From positions 682,001-746,000 of the forward strand of contig NZ_PHKV01000002.1 in the NCBI RefSeq assembly GCF_002846205.1: 64,000 bases of DNA, written 5' to 3'. Made by a program: the position numbers and the translations under genes. The first letter of the stretch is position 1; each line of letters begins with the position of its first letter. The notes beneath the pieces are model-generated. The model was not told the origin of the DNA. It did not search any database and was given only the letters and a program-made list of their open reading frames with translations. Shown here one piece after another: positions 20,566 to 29,905 of the stretch. This DNA is from Xanthomonas prunicola. Its GTDB lineage: Bacteria; Pseudomonadota; Gammaproteobacteria; Xanthomonadales; Xanthomonadaceae.

Positions 20566-22125
20566 GTGACGAAGATCCCTTCATCCAGTACCTCCCAGCA
20601 ACCGCAAGCGACAAGCGGCGACGTTGTGATCGATATACCGGCACAAACACGCCACGCCACATCGACGCCCAGGATCGATTCTTCTCTATCCGCCCTGCCG
20701 CCCAGACCTTCGGGACGACGCAGTAGCGCAGGAAGCGACAGCGGGCATGAAACCGCCACTGACGCAGACCGATCCCCCTATGGAAGTCCACGGCTGCATG
20801 CTTCCCTGCGCGGGGAAGAGAGCAGCAGCGAGCCATTCCATGACGCTGAAGACTCCTTTGAACCATCAGCTCCACCATCACTTACCCAAGAACACGCTGC
20901 ACAACACGGTTCCCAAGCGCATGCATCCACCTCAGCGACGGGCGCTGCGCGCTTAGGCACACTGGCTGCATCAGTCCGGGCAGGTGCAACACGAGGAGTC
21001 ACCACCCTACTTGGACCCACCGCGACAGCGGTCGCAGCTGCGGCGCGCGGTGTACTGCCGATCAGCTTCGACAAACAATACCTGGGCGCTGCGCTGGGAC
21101 ATCTCGTGCACCAGACCACCTCCGTGGGCCCAACCACTTTCGTGCGCGAGTTGCTGGGCGAAGGACTGTTTGCCGCGCTTCGCCAACTCCCACCCGAAGC
21201 GGTCGTCGCCTTGCAGGCGGTGTCGGGCACGCTGCATCTGGCGCTGCATACGCTGCGTCGCAACCGCGAGAACCGCAATCCGGACGCCGCCGCCCGAGGT
21301 TTTCACAACCTGAACCTTGAACAATGGGAAGCGCTGTCCGAAGACGAACGTCATCACAAGAGGAGCGAGCAGCAACATTATTCGGATCTGGTCACCCGGC
21401 TCGCGCTGGCCGGCATCTTGAGCAATATCGCCGTAGGCGCTGCAGGCAAGGCCTCTGGCCGACCGGAGATGGCGGCCAGGCTGCTGGCCAGTGAGCTCAA
21501 GATCGCCCCTTATGCTGCGGCCCGCGATGCCATCCAGGCGACGTTCCGCATGGTCGGAATGCGGGCGCCTACCAACGGTGGCGTCAGCGATCCCCACGTC
21601 ACCAGTGCAGGCAGGTTCTACGGCATGGCCAACGTCCTGATCAACCTGGCATCGAATGAGCTGGAGGCGCCAGACGTTGCATCGGCCAGGCAACGCTGGG
21701 CAGGACTGATGTCGCCCTTCAACATGGGAGAGGCGACCAGAGTCGTCTTTCAGCAAGCGGCAGTGAACGCGGCATTGAATGTCGGTCTGGAGACGGCTGA
21801 CTGGATCAATGTCACCCAACACGAGGCCGACGAAGCCGGGACGCAGCAGATCTGGGAACCAACCTTGAAGGCCAGGCGCGAGGACTATGAGCGTGTCATG
21901 GATCATTCGGTCGCGCGCACGGCCGCCATCAATTCCAACATCGCATTTGGTACAGCGGTCAACATGATTGGCAACTGGCTCGGTTTGTCGCCAGCACGCA
22001 GCGCATTGCTCTCCAATACGTTGGCCGGCATGGCCGCCGGTATGCAGTACAAGGTCATTGCCGGCACCTGGCAGGCTGCAGCGGCAGTTCGCGAAGCCCA
22101 AGCAGCTCGCACGCAAGCTGAGTAA
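20566..22125 (+). CDS. xopM: type III effector XopM
   Basis: A 519-residue protein that by position (next to hpaH at the island edge), length and character I identify as XopM, a translocated effector known from X. euvesicatoria. The first 100 residues are Ser/Thr/Pro-rich and disordered, typical of a secretion signal; a FFAT-like element (FHDAED at 91-96, within an acidic, serine-rich stretch) follows. The rest is Ala-rich and helical with amphipathic segments (AAVREAQAARTQ at the C-terminus). No enzymatic motif was seen. The start is GTG with GAGGA 6 nt upstream. No PIP box precedes it, so its control is unclear. Confidence 0.75.
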   Translation: MTKIPSSSTSQQPQATSGDVVIDIPAQTRHATSTPRIDSSLSALPPRPSGRRSSAGSDSGHETATDADRSPYGSPRLHASLRGEESSSEPFHDAEDSFEPSAPPSLTQEHAAQHGSQAHASTSATGAARLGTLAASVRAGATRGVTTLLGPTATAVAAAARGVLPISFDKQYLGAALGHLVHQTTSVGPTTFVRELLGEGLFAALRQLPPEAVVALQAVSGTLHLALHTLRRNRENRNPDAAARGFHNLNLEQWEALSEDERHHKRSEQQHYSDLVTRLALAGILSNIAVGAAGKASGRPEMAARLLASELKIAPYAAARDAIQATFRMVGMRAPTNGGVSDPHVTSAGRFYGMANVLINLASNELEAPDVASARQRWAGLMSPFNMGEATRVVFQQAAVNAALNVGLETADWINVTQHEADEAGTQQIWEPTLKARREDYERVMDHSVARTAAINSNIAFGTAVNMIGNWLGLSPARSALLSNTLAGMAAGMQYKVIAGTWQAAAAVREAQAARTQAE

Positions 22126-22579
22126 GCCTGACCGCCAGCCGCGCTGGCTATCGAGCAACCGTCGGTGAGGCCAGCATTCGACGGGCGTACACGCACTGCG
22201 CGCTCACCGGCAGTGCGTGCTCAATGACTCCACGGGCAGCCTTCGGCACTTACTGAAAACCATGACGTGGCGACGAACGGCGCAGATTAACCGCAAACCA
22301 CGCCTGGCCTGCCAATTTCTGTCTCAGGTGGCGGCTACCTAGCCTCAGTACAGCAGGTACCCAGACGCGTCACGCACGTTGTCGGCATGTGGTAACGCAT
22401 GCTGCCGGGGCAGTCGTCATTTCAATCACCGCATGCGCGACGACAAGGTAAACGCACTATATTTCCGCAGATAATTCCGTGTCAGCGTGCTCCCACCTTG
22501 CGCAATCCTGCTCACTTCATGCCAGGGCCCCTCCACACAACTTGGGCTACATCTACGCACTCCTGCAGTGGCACCCACG
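22126..22579. other. xopM-hpaH intergenic region with a hairpin
   Basis: About 450 bp between the convergent xopM and hpaH stops. It has one perfect inverted repeat, CACGCACTGC (22190-22199) / GCAGTGCGTG (22210-22219), with a 10-nt loop, 65 bp after the xopM stop; it lacks a T-tract but is the best candidate end for xopM mRNA. No gene is supported in the rest. Confidence 0.5.
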
Positions 22580-23143
22580 CTATTCAGCAATCACACCGCG
22601 CCTGATCAGAATCGAATGAATGGCATGCGCATATTTATCACGCTCCCCCGGCGTTTCGGAATGGTAGGCCCCTACTGCAGCCCAGGTATTTCCATATTTG
22701 TTGGTCATCTCGCGCAGCCGCCAGGCTGCCACATACACACTGATGCACGGATGCATCAATGCATCCCTGGAGATTCCATAGCTGGATAACCGCCGCAGAT
22801 GGATGGAGTTGATCTGCATCTTCCCGTAATCAACGGTGCCATTGTTGTTACGATGGATTGCGTCGGCACGACCGCGTGATTCCTGCCAGGCAATGGCACG
22901 CAGCACCCAAGGGTTGACGTGCTGATATCCGGCAGCCTCTTCAAAGCAATCTGCGCGTGCGAAAGGCGCCGCGCATGCCAGAGCTACTGCAAACAAAAGA
23001 CGCTGCGGCCCGGCTCCTGCCCGACGACCACACCCGGACCTTTTCGCGCGCAAGTGTCGCTTTGGCGATGGCTCGGACCAGGGCTCCAAATGCCAATTGG
23101 ATTTTTTATCGACATACTGGTATGCGATCGTTGAATCGATCAT
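22580..23143 (-). CDS. hpaH: lytic transglycosylase HpaH (Hpa2)
   Basis: HpaH/Hpa2 is a periplasmic SLT-family transglycosylase that opens peptidoglycan locally for the secretion apparatus. The 187-residue product has a basic leader, a hydrophobic signal core (LLFAVALACAAPFARA, about 49-64) and a transglycosylase domain: NPWVLRAIAWQESRG with catalytic Glu88, DYGKMQINSIHLRRL, and AWRLREMTNKYGNTWAAVGAYHS. ATG 23143 is backed by GAGGT 8 nt upstream and fits the promoter at 23230-23291; a TTG at residue 31 would give a more usual signal peptide. It is divergent from hpa1. Confidence 0.9.
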   Translation of the reverse strand: MIDSTIAYQYVDKKSNWHLEPWSEPSPKRHLRAKRSGCGRRAGAGPQRLLFAVALACAAPFARADCFEEAAGYQHVNPWVLRAIAWQESRGRADAIHRNNNGTVDYGKMQINSIHLRRLSSYGISRDALMHPCISVYVAAWRLREMTNKYGNTWAAVGAYHSETPGERDKYAHAIHSILIRRGVIAE

Positions 23144-23229
23144 TTTTCGTTACCTCGATCTCAATTGAATACAGGTCTCCAGGTGAGTAGAGCGCCGGCA
23201 CACAACGACTCACGACGCTCGACGGCGGC

Positions 23230-23291
23230 ACCATAACGCCACCTGTACGTGATTTACTCGGAACCGACGAAACACTTAACAGGCAAGCGAA
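23230..23291 (-). promoter_or_regulatory. PIP-box promoter of hpaH
   Basis: Read on the minus strand, TTCGC (23291-23287), 15 nt, then TTCGT (23271-23267): a PIP box with one change in the last base. A -10 element TATGGT (23235-23230, matching YANNNT) follows after exactly 31 nt, the spacing known for HrpX-activated promoters. This would start hpaH mRNA about 80 nt before its ATG. Confidence 0.85.
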
Positions 23292-23359
23292 ACAACCCCT
23301 TTTCAACAACGCACCGCGGATTTTCTTATCGATCCTAAAAAATTTTTTCACCCACCCTC

Positions 23360-23421
23360 TTCGCGCGTACAAGCGCAATTTCGCAAAATTCCTGACGATA
23401 ATGGACTGCCGCTTCTACTGT
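23360..23421 (+). promoter_or_regulatory. perfect PIP-box promoter of hpa1
   Basis: TTCGC (23360-23364), 15 nt, TTCGC (23380-23384), then 31 nt to TACTGT (23416-23421), which matches the YANNNT -10 element. This is the consensus HrpX-dependent promoter; it would give hpa1 a leader of about 90 nt. Confidence 0.95.
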
Positions 23422-23518
23422 TCGATCGGGGCGCAAAACGCGCCCCGCAGCTGCCGCTGCCTAGGCACGGCAGTTGATACAAAGACAAACTCCAGTTAAT
23501 CAGAGAGGAATCGTCATG

Positions 23519-23905
23519 ATGAATTCTTTGAACACACAGATCGGCGCCAACTCGTCCTTCTTTCAGGTCGACCCCAGCCAGAGTTCGCAATCTGGTTCGA
23601 ACCAGGGCAATCAAGGCATCTCGGAAAAGCAGCTGGACCAGCTGCTGACCCAGCTCATCATGGCCCTGCTTCAGCAGAGCAACAATGCTGATGAGGGTAA
23701 GGGTCAGGGCCAGGGTGGTGACTCTGGTGGTCAGGGCGGCAACCAGCAAGCTGGGCAGTCCAATGGCTCCCCCTCGCAATACACCCAGATGCTGATGAAT
23801 ATCGTCGGCGACATTCTCCAGGCGCAGAATGGTGGTGGGTTCGGCGGTGGCTTTGGTGGCGGCCTCGGCACCAGCCTTGCGAGCGACAGCGGATCGATGC
23901 AGTAA
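23519..23905 (+). CDS. hpa1: harpin-like secreted protein Hpa1 (XopA)
   Basis: Hpa1/XopA/HpaG is a small, heat-stable, cysteine-free harpin secreted by the Hrp system; it aids translocation and can trigger plant hypersensitive responses. The 128-residue product begins MNSLNTQIGANSSFFQVD, has the amphipathic helix KQLDQLLTQLIMALLQQ (the elicitor-active coiled coil), a Gly/Gln-rich middle (GQGQGGDSGGQGGNQQ), a second helix YTQMLMNIVGDILQAQ and a glycine repeat GGGFGGGFGGG before the end. There is no cysteine or tryptophan. Two ATGs are in tandem (23516, 23519); GAGAGGAA precedes both. Confidence 0.96.
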   Translation: MNSLNTQIGANSSFFQVDPSQSSQSGSNQGNQGISEKQLDQLLTQLIMALLQQSNNADEGKGQGQGGDSGGQGGNQQAGQSNGSPSQYTQMLMNIVGDILQAQNGGGFGGGFGGGLGTSLASDSGSMQ

Positions 23906-24648
23906 CGAACTGTTGGTCGCCCCTACCGACCACGGCCTGCAGGTTGCCGCTTCATGCGTCAGCCTGCAGGCGCCCTTAATTGCTGTAACCGCGAACATTC
24001 GCTACCCACTTCAGGCGCGCGGTTGTTTCTTTCGCGCAGCAGGTGCCTGACATGCAGCCACCGGCATGCGAGCAGAGCCGTTCCGGCTTCAACGCGGCAG
24101 TCAATGGTCAGATCTTTTGTTCCGGGACACGCCTTCTCACGTGGCTCTTCGCTGCTGGCGTGACTTTTGTTCGGCGTGCAATCGCAAACCATTACGCCAT
24201 TGTCGCTCGACAAGAGCCTCTGTGCCCACGCACCGGACATGCGCAATCCGGCCGGCCTAGGCTCTCGTGACAAGATCACGCGCAACCGCTTCCAATTCAA
24301 GGCGTAGACGCCGCTCTGCCCTCTTACCGTTTACCGCAGATATCGAACTGACTGCCAGAAAGTCGCCTGTCGTAGGTGACAAGCCTGCCATGTGATCACC
24401 CAGCAGGCTCGGGCGACGCATAAGAACCAGCATGTGCGAGTGGCACATGCTGGTTCCCGGCACCGCCCTATTACCATCCAAGTGGTGGTCTTAGGCGCTC
24501 TGGGTGAATACACATGCACACGCCGAGTGCATGGCCCGTCTGACGATTGCCAAAACAATCCCGGCATTATTCGGCCTATGGTATTCACCGAGTATCAGGC
24601 ACTCGCAGCAACGTCATCACCGCTCACCGATGTCTTTTTAGAAGACCA
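23906..24648. other. intergenic region between convergent hpa1 and hrcC
   Basis: About 740 bp between two convergent stops. Its one clear structure is the 14-bp hairpin at 24424-24456, given separately. I see no supported gene in the remainder. Confidence 0.45.
24424..24456. terminator. 14-bp perfect hairpin between hpa1 and hrcC
   Basis: GAACCAGCATGTGC (24424-24437) and its exact complement (24443-24456) flank a 5-nt loop. Being symmetric and between convergent genes it could stop both hpa1 and hrcC transcripts. No T-tract follows on either strand, so it may act by protecting 3' ends rather than by intrinsic termination. Confidence 0.6.
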
Positions 24649-26472
24649 TCAGGGCGACACCACATGCGGGGTCAGCAGAAACAGCCGTTGCATGCGTGAC
24701 CCACTTTTTTGACGGTGCTTGAACAGATTACCGAGCAACGGAATCTTTGACAGACCCGGCACCGCATTCAGATCGGTCTCGTCGGCATCGTAGGCGTATC
24801 CCGCAATCAGCAGGCTCTGCCCTTCGTTGACGAAGGCCTGGGTCGTGATCTCGCTGGAGGTAATGACCGGAATTCCGTCCACGGTGTTGGATCCAAGCTG
24901 TCCATCCTCAATACGCACATCCAGACGCATCTGACCGTTCGGCGAGCCTGGCACCACGCTGGGCAATACCCGCAACGACACCCCGGCGGAGAGGTTGTAA
25001 AGATCGGCCGATGCGTATCCGCTGACCCGAACGAATGCCTGTTGTTTGTGGTCCATGACCGCCTCGACGTTGTCGAGCGTCGCAACCTGCGGCGAAGACA
25101 CGATCTTGGCCTTGTTCGTCGTCTCCAACGCCGACACGCGCGTCATCAGATAGCGTCCGGCGTCTCCCAACACGGCCGTCAAGGCGCCGCCAACCGGCGT
25201 GGTCGCGCCATCTGTGGCAGCGCCGCTCAATGCGCCGTTGAAGCCCAACTGACCGCCACGGCCGTCGCCGGTCTGTATGTCCGTGTGCTGGCTGTGGAAG
25301 CGCCAGTCGACACCGAGATCCTGCATGGCGCCATCACGGATCTCGATGATGGTGGCATCGATCTGCAGCAACTTGGGCCGGTTATCCAGCTGTTGGATCA
25401 GGGTGCCATAGCTCTGCATCCGCTCCGGTCGATCGCGGATCAGGATGGCGTTGGTACGCGGATCGGCTTCGATCACCGGTGCATCGGAGGCCAGCTCTGC
25501 TCCACCACCAGCATCGATCGGATTGGACTCATCGCGCCGTCCCTTGCTGAGCTCCGGCCATACGCTGGCGGGCGACCCTGCAGCCGCAGCAGCTCCGCTA
25601 CCGGGCAACGGCGGGCTGACCGGCATGCGATCGGATGACGATGCCCCCCCGAACCACGACGAAGGCAGTCCGAGAATGCCGTTGGCTCCGCCACCTTGAC
25701 GCTGGGCGACATTGCCGAATGTGTTGGCGGATCCCCCGCCGATCGGCTGCACCCGACCAAAGTTGGCGCCAGGCCCGGGTATCGCCGCGACGGGCGCGCC
25801 ACGTGCGCCGTACATGCTGCGCAACAGGCTGGCCATGCCTGGAATCTGCACATCCTGACCGCCGATGCGCGTCGTGTGGTCGGCCGCTTGCGCATAATGC
25901 AGCTGAAACACTTGCACTTCGGTGGCATCGCGCTGACGGGCGACCTGCTCGACCTGCTTGGCAATCGCCGAAATGGTATCCACATACCCTGGCGGTCCGG
26001 AGACCACCGCCACATGCGCGGCCTCGTCGTAGCGCACCGGAAAGCGCGGATCGTCCAGACGCATGCGCGCAAGTGCGTCGCGCAGTGACTTCGTCGATGC
26101 AGTGCCCAGACTCAAGGTCGCGCTTTTTGGCTCGTTTGCACCCCAGATCCTGAGCACGGCGCCGTCGTAGTACCAGACGAAGCCGTAGGTGGACGCCAGG
26201 TCGTCGAGGAATTTCTGCGGAGATGTTTCAAATTTGCCGCTCAGCGTCCCCGTTACCTCTGGCGAGATCCAGGTGGCGACGGACTGGCTGGCGGACAAAT
26301 CACGCAGCACCTCTTTGAGATCCTTGTTGTCGGCAACGTATTTGAACGTGCGCGAATGCCACGGGACCTGGGCGGCGTCGGCATGAGGCGACAACAGCGG
26401 CAGCAGGCTGAGCATCAGTAGGGCGGCCAATGGAGCACGTCGGCGGTGGGCTGTGGTACAGGCAGGAGCCAT
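24649..26472 (-). CDS. hrcC: type III secretion outer-membrane secretin HrcC
   Basis: HrcC (SctC, HrpA1) forms the outer-membrane ring of the injectisome. The 607-residue product has a signal peptide (APLAALLMLSLLPLLSPHADAA), the N0/N1 ring domains (TFKYVADNKDLKEVLRDLSASQ; FVWYYDGAVLRIWG), an N3 domain with FQLHYAQAADHTTRIGGQ, a Gly/Ser-rich insert near residue 270-310, and the secretin core (ATIIEIRDGAMQDLGVDW; IVSSPQVATLDNVEA; VPGLSKIPLLGNLFKHR). ATG 26472 is preceded by GAGGGAACGCC. It is downstream of hrcT on the same strand, 84 nt away. It has no perfect PIP box of its own, so readthrough from the hrpB operon is likely. Confidence 0.97.
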   Translation of the reverse strand: MAPACTTAHRRRAPLAALLMLSLLPLLSPHADAAQVPWHSRTFKYVADNKDLKEVLRDLSASQSVATWISPEVTGTLSGKFETSPQKFLDDLASTYGFVWYYDGAVLRIWGANEPKSATLSLGTASTKSLRDALARMRLDDPRFPVRYDEAAHVAVVSGPPGYVDTISAIAKQVEQVARQRDATEVQVFQLHYAQAADHTTRIGGQDVQIPGMASLLRSMYGARGAPVAAIPGPGANFGRVQPIGGGSANTFGNVAQRQGGGANGILGLPSSWFGGASSSDRMPVSPPLPGSGAAAAAGSPASVWPELSKGRRDESNPIDAGGGAELASDAPVIEADPRTNAILIRDRPERMQSYGTLIQQLDNRPKLLQIDATIIEIRDGAMQDLGVDWRFHSQHTDIQTGDGRGGQLGFNGALSGAATDGATTPVGGALTAVLGDAGRYLMTRVSALETTNKAKIVSSPQVATLDNVEAVMDHKQQAFVRVSGYASADLYNLSAGVSLRVLPSVVPGSPNGQMRLDVRIEDGQLGSNTVDGIPVITSSEITTQAFVNEGQSLLIAGYAYDADETDLNAVPGLSKIPLLGNLFKHRQKSGSRMQRLFLLTPHVVSP

Positions 26473-26556
26473 GGCGTTCCCTCTGCTAGGCAAGTGAAAA
26501 TAAAGTCGGTGGCGAACAGTGTAGGAAGTGCAAAGCCGGGAATGTCTCAATAAAGA

Positions 26557-27387
26557 TCAGTGCGACGCGCCTCCCTTGCCACCCACGTTGGCGGCATCGT
26601 GCAACTGCTGCTGGAAATGCAGGAAACCAAGTGCTTCGCCAAATTGCGCGATGAAGACGCTGGTCAGCAAGGCGAGCAGCAACAACGCCAGCACTCCGCG
26701 AATTGGCTGACTCAAATTCGAAGGTTCGAGTTTGTCGGCCGCTCGTGCCACCAGGCCGATCGCAAGATCCACCAGCACAAGCACCAGCATCACCGGTGCG
26801 GACAGTTTGACGACGGCGGCCATCATGCCGTCGGATTGCTGGATCACGAACGATTCGGCAACCGCCCCCATGTTCGGCCCCAGCTGGTTCAGCGGCCACC
26901 AGCGAAACGATTCGAATAACGCGCCGAGCAACATCAACATGCCGCCCAATGCGTAGAACGACACGATGGCCAGTTGCAGCAACACCGTGGACACCGGCGT
27001 GCTTTGCTGGCCGCTGAGCGGGTTGGTCATCTGCACGTTGTTGTAACCGGAGAGGTCGTCGATCAGCAGGCCAACGCTCTCGGCGATCCAGAACACCGTC
27101 GATGCTGCAAACCCGATCAGCAGACCGATGAAAGCCTCCTTGAGCACCACCCCGACCAGGCCGACCGTCTGGATCTTCGCCAGCGCATCGGCCGGCTGCC
27201 CATAGGCGATGAACGAGCTCAGGACGTAGATCACGCCGTTGCGTGCAATTCCGGGAAGGCTGTCTTGCGCCGTTGCCGGTAGTACCGTGAACATCACGAA
27301 GACACGCACGCCGCACAGTGCCAGCAGGGTCAACAGCGACACGCCCTGCGAGGAGATGGCCAGCAAGGCATCGGTGGTGTCGTTCAT
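26557..27387 (-). CDS. hrcT: type III export gate protein HrcT
   Basis: HrcT (SctT, HrpB8) is the FliR-like part of the export gate in the inner membrane. The 276-residue product has six or more hydrophobic segments (VSLLTLLALCGVRVFVMFTVL, FIGLLIGFAASTVFWIAESVGLLIDDLSG, LLQLAIVSFYALGGMLMLLGAL, MLVLVLVDLAIGLVARAAD, LALLLLALLTSVFIAQF). The QMTNPLSGQQSTPVS loop is typical of the family. Its ATG overlaps the hrpB7 stop by 4 nt. It ends the tightly packed hrpB operon. Confidence 0.96.
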   Translation of the reverse strand: MNDTTDALLAISSQGVSLLTLLALCGVRVFVMFTVLPATAQDSLPGIARNGVIYVLSSFIAYGQPADALAKIQTVGLVGVVLKEAFIGLLIGFAASTVFWIAESVGLLIDDLSGYNNVQMTNPLSGQQSTPVSTVLLQLAIVSFYALGGMLMLLGALFESFRWWPLNQLGPNMGAVAESFVIQQSDGMMAAVVKLSAPVMLVLVLVDLAIGLVARAADKLEPSNLSQPIRGVLALLLLALLTSVFIAQFGEALGFLHFQQQLHDAANVGGKGGASH

Positions 27388-27893
27388 CGCGCGCCCCCCT
27401 GCGCGGCGCGGTGCGAACGCAGCGCGACCAGCGCCTCGATCGCGTCCTCTTCTTCCGCTGCGTCGCGTTGCGCCTGTCGGGCGCGTCTCGCAGTGGCGGC
27501 TTTGTCTGCATACACCTGCGCCTGTGCCTGCAGCTTGCTCAGTGCCTGTTGCACGGATGCGAGCTCATCGCGGGCGCTCTGCAACGCCTGGCTCGCCGCT
27601 GCCTGCGCCTGCTCGGCAGCGCGACAGGCCTCTACCAGCACCGTGCGGAAGCGTTCATGCTGCAGGATCGTGTCGATATCGATCGAACCACCCACACCGG
27701 TCTTGTCCATCAGTGCGGCATCGCAATCGGCCACGCGCGTGGTGCAAGCCTCCGCCTCCTGTCTGCAACTGGCAAGCTCACGGTCGCATTGTTCCAATGC
27801 ACGCCTGCAATCACTCAAACGTTCCTGCATACGCTCGCAGCGGCGCGCCTTGAGCTGATGCAGCACCGACCAGGTGTGGCCAGACTCACGCAT
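27384..27893 (-). CDS. hrpB7: HrpB7, coiled-coil stalk protein (SctO-like)
   Basis: HrpB7 is essential for secretion in X. euvesicatoria and occupies the place of SctO/YscO/FliJ, the stalk that links ATPase and export gate. The 169-residue product is almost wholly alpha-helical coiled coil ([39 protein letters not shown]), with five scattered cysteines and a basic C-terminus. It overlaps hrcN by 8 nt and hrcT by 4 nt. Confidence 0.93.
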   Translation of the reverse strand: MRESGHTWSVLHQLKARRCERMQERLSDCRRALEQCDRELASCRQEAEACTTRVADCDAALMDKTGVGGSIDIDTILQHERFRTVLVEACRAAEQAQAAASQALQSARDELASVQQALSKLQAQAQVYADKAATARRARQAQRDAAEEEDAIEALVALRSHRAAQGGAR

Positions 27894-29214
27894 CGTCGGT
27901 CACGCTGCCCAGCTGTTCCAGCGTGCTTTCGTATGCACTGAGCTGGTCGGTCGGTTGGCTGAGAAAGTCGCGAATCGCCTCGATTCTCTCGATCGCTTCG
28001 TCGGCGACGGCATCGCTTCCCTGACGGTATTCACCCACCTGCACCAGGGTTTCTACCTCGTTGTACTTGGCGAGCAGGCGCCGCAGCCGGCCGGCGGCCT
28101 GGGAGTGGTCGGACGGGACGATCTGGCTCATCACCCGGCTCAGGCTGGCCAACACGTCGATTGCCGGGTACTGGTTCTTCGCAGCGATCTCGCGCGAGAG
28201 AATCAGGTGCCCGTCGAGGATGCCGCGCACTTCTTCGGCGATCGGATCGCTGCCGGTGTCGTCTTCGGCCAGCACGGTGTAGAACGCGGTGATCGACCCG
28301 CTCTCGCCCATGCCTGTACGTTCGAGCAGGCGCGGCAACTCGGCGAACACCGAAGGCGGAAAACCCCTGCGTGTAGGTGGCTCGCCGGCAGCCAGACCGA
28401 TCTCACGTTGCGCACGGGCAAACCGCGTCAGCGAGTCCATCATCAGCAGGACGCGCAGGCCCCGATCGCGGAAATACTCGGCGATGGCGGTGCCGACGTA
28501 GGCGGCCTTCGCACGCTCGATCGATGAGCGATCGGAGGTTGCGCAGACCACGACGCTGCGTGCCAGACCATCGGCACCAAGAATCAGCTCGATGAACTCC
28601 CGCACCTCGCGTCCGCGCTCGCCGATCAGCACGATCACGTTGACATCGCACTGCGTACCGCGCGCGAACATGCCCATCAAGGTGCTCTTGCCGACGCCTG
28701 CTGCGGCGAAGATGCCCATGCGTTGGCCCTCGCCCAGCGTCATCAGGCCATCGACGATGCGCACGCCGGTCGGCATGGGGTGTTCAATCAGCCGCCGACG
28801 CATCGGGTCGGGCGCCTGCGCCTGGATCGGTACCCAGGTTTCGCAGGCGATTGCTCCTTGCCCGTCCGCCGGCTCGCCCAGACCGTCGAGCACGCGCCCC
28901 AGCAACGCCGGTCCAACAGGCACCGCCAACGGGCGCCCCAATCCGATCACGCGCGTCTCGCGCGACAGCCCGACCAGCTCCCCGAACGGCGCCAGCAACG
29001 CGAGATCACGACTGAACCCCACCACTTCGGCACGCTGCAACACGGTGCCATCGCGTTGGCGCAACTCGCACACCTCGCCCAGGCTGACCTGTACGCCGGC
29101 CACCTTGAGCATCGTGCCGACGACTTCGACCACCTTGCCATAGCGACGGCCGAACGCGAGCATGGCCAGCTCGCGCTCGAGCGTTGTCTCCAGCAGAGGC
29201 GTCTCAGCCAGCAT
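27886..29214 (-). CDS. hrcN: type III secretion ATPase HrcN
   Basis: HrcN (SctN, HrpB6) is the hexameric ATPase that detaches chaperones and unfolds substrates. The 442-residue product has an F1-like N-terminal barrel, a Walker A loop AAAGVGKST (170-178), [15 protein letters not shown], Walker B in [14 protein letters not shown] and [24 protein letters not shown] chose ATG 29214 ([12 protein letters not shown]), which overlaps the 3' end of hrpB5 by 11 nt; the open frame further upstream reads only hrpB5 out of frame. Confidence 0.98.
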   Translation of the reverse strand: MLAETPLLETTLERELAMLAFGRRYGKVVEVVGTMLKVAGVQVSLGEVCELRQRDGTVLQRAEVVGFSRDLALLAPFGELVGLSRETRVIGLGRPLAVPVGPALLGRVLDGLGEPADGQGAIACETWVPIQAQAPDPMRRRLIEHPMPTGVRIVDGLMTLGEGQRMGIFAAAGVGKSTLMGMFARGTQCDVNVIVLIGERGREVREFIELILGADGLARSVVVCATSDRSSIERAKAAYVGTAIAEYFRDRGLRVLLMMDSLTRFARAQREIGLAAGEPPTRRGFPPSVFAELPRLLERTGMGESGSITAFYTVLAEDDTGSDPIAEEVRGILDGHLILSREIAAKNQYPAIDVLASLSRVMSQIVPSDHSQAAGRLRRLLAKYNEVETLVQVGEYRQGSDAVADEAIERIEAIRDFLSQPTDQLSAYESTLEQLGSVTDDA

Positions 29215-29905
29215 CCGCGGGCTCCTGGGGTGCGGCCAACACGCGGCGAATGACGCGCCGCAGACTGCGCAACTGATCGTGCAGATCGGTCTCGAACACT
29301 CCCGTATCCCATTCGCACACGCAGGCGCCCACAGCGAGATCGGCATCGCCGCACAGCTCTACCTGCAGGGTCCAGCCCGCCTCGGCGGCGGCTGCATCGA
29401 AGGCGCGCCGCGCCGCGTCCACCGCGTCGGGGTGCACGCTGACGCGCAGGGCTCTGGCCTCGTCCAGGGCACCTTCCAAGGCCTGCGCCGCACGCGCATA
29501 CAGCGCTGCAGGATCGTGTCCGAGGATGATGTGCTCGCAGGCGCGCGCCACAATCTCAGCCAAGCGCTCGCGTGCCCGCTGCGCGGCCGTTTCGGCGGAA
29601 AAGGCATGGCGCAGGCCGGATTCGTTCCACTCATCGAGCTGACGTCGCAGGCCGGCTGCATATCCCAGGCGTGCGCTGCGCTCTGCCTTTTGGCGCGCAT
29701 CGTGAAGGATCGCCTCGGCCTGCTGTTGTGCCTCGTCGATCAGCGTCTGTGCACGTGTCTGCGCCTGACTCAGGGCCTGCTCGCAGCGTGCGTGCACCTC
29801 GGCAGTGGCAGCATCCAGTGCCAGCACCGAGGCCAATGTCTCGCGCGGGATGACATCGCAATCCAGGCCGATCGCATCGGACGTTGACCTCAACCAGAGA
29901 CGCAT
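29204..29905 (-). CDS. hrpB5: HrpB5, stator/ATPase regulator (SctL)
   Basis: HrpB5 (HrcL, SctL) is the peripheral stator that binds HrcN and the cytoplasmic ring. The 233-residue product starts [20 protein letters not shown], has a long Ala/Gln/Glu-rich helix ([20 protein letters not shown]) and a FliH-like C-terminal domain with [18 protein letters not shown] and [27 protein letters not shown] 29905 lies within the end of hrpB4 (16-nt overlap). Confidence 0.94.
   Translation of the reverse strand: MRLWLRSTSDAIGLDCDVIPRETLASVLALDAATAEVHARCEQALSQAQTRAQTLIDEAQQQAEAILHDARQKAERSARLGYAAGLRRQLDEWNESGLRHAFSAETAAQRARERLAEIVARACEHIILGHDPAALYARAAQALEGALDEARALRVSVHPDAVDAARRAFDAAAAEAGWTLQVELCGDADLAVGACVCEWDTGVFETDLHDQLRSLRRVIRRVLAAPQEPADAG

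Noticed and set aside
19142..24648. Insertion sequences expected at hrp-island edges
   Set aside because: No transposase motif (DDE, HTH) or matched terminal repeats could be found in the frames or gaps of this part.
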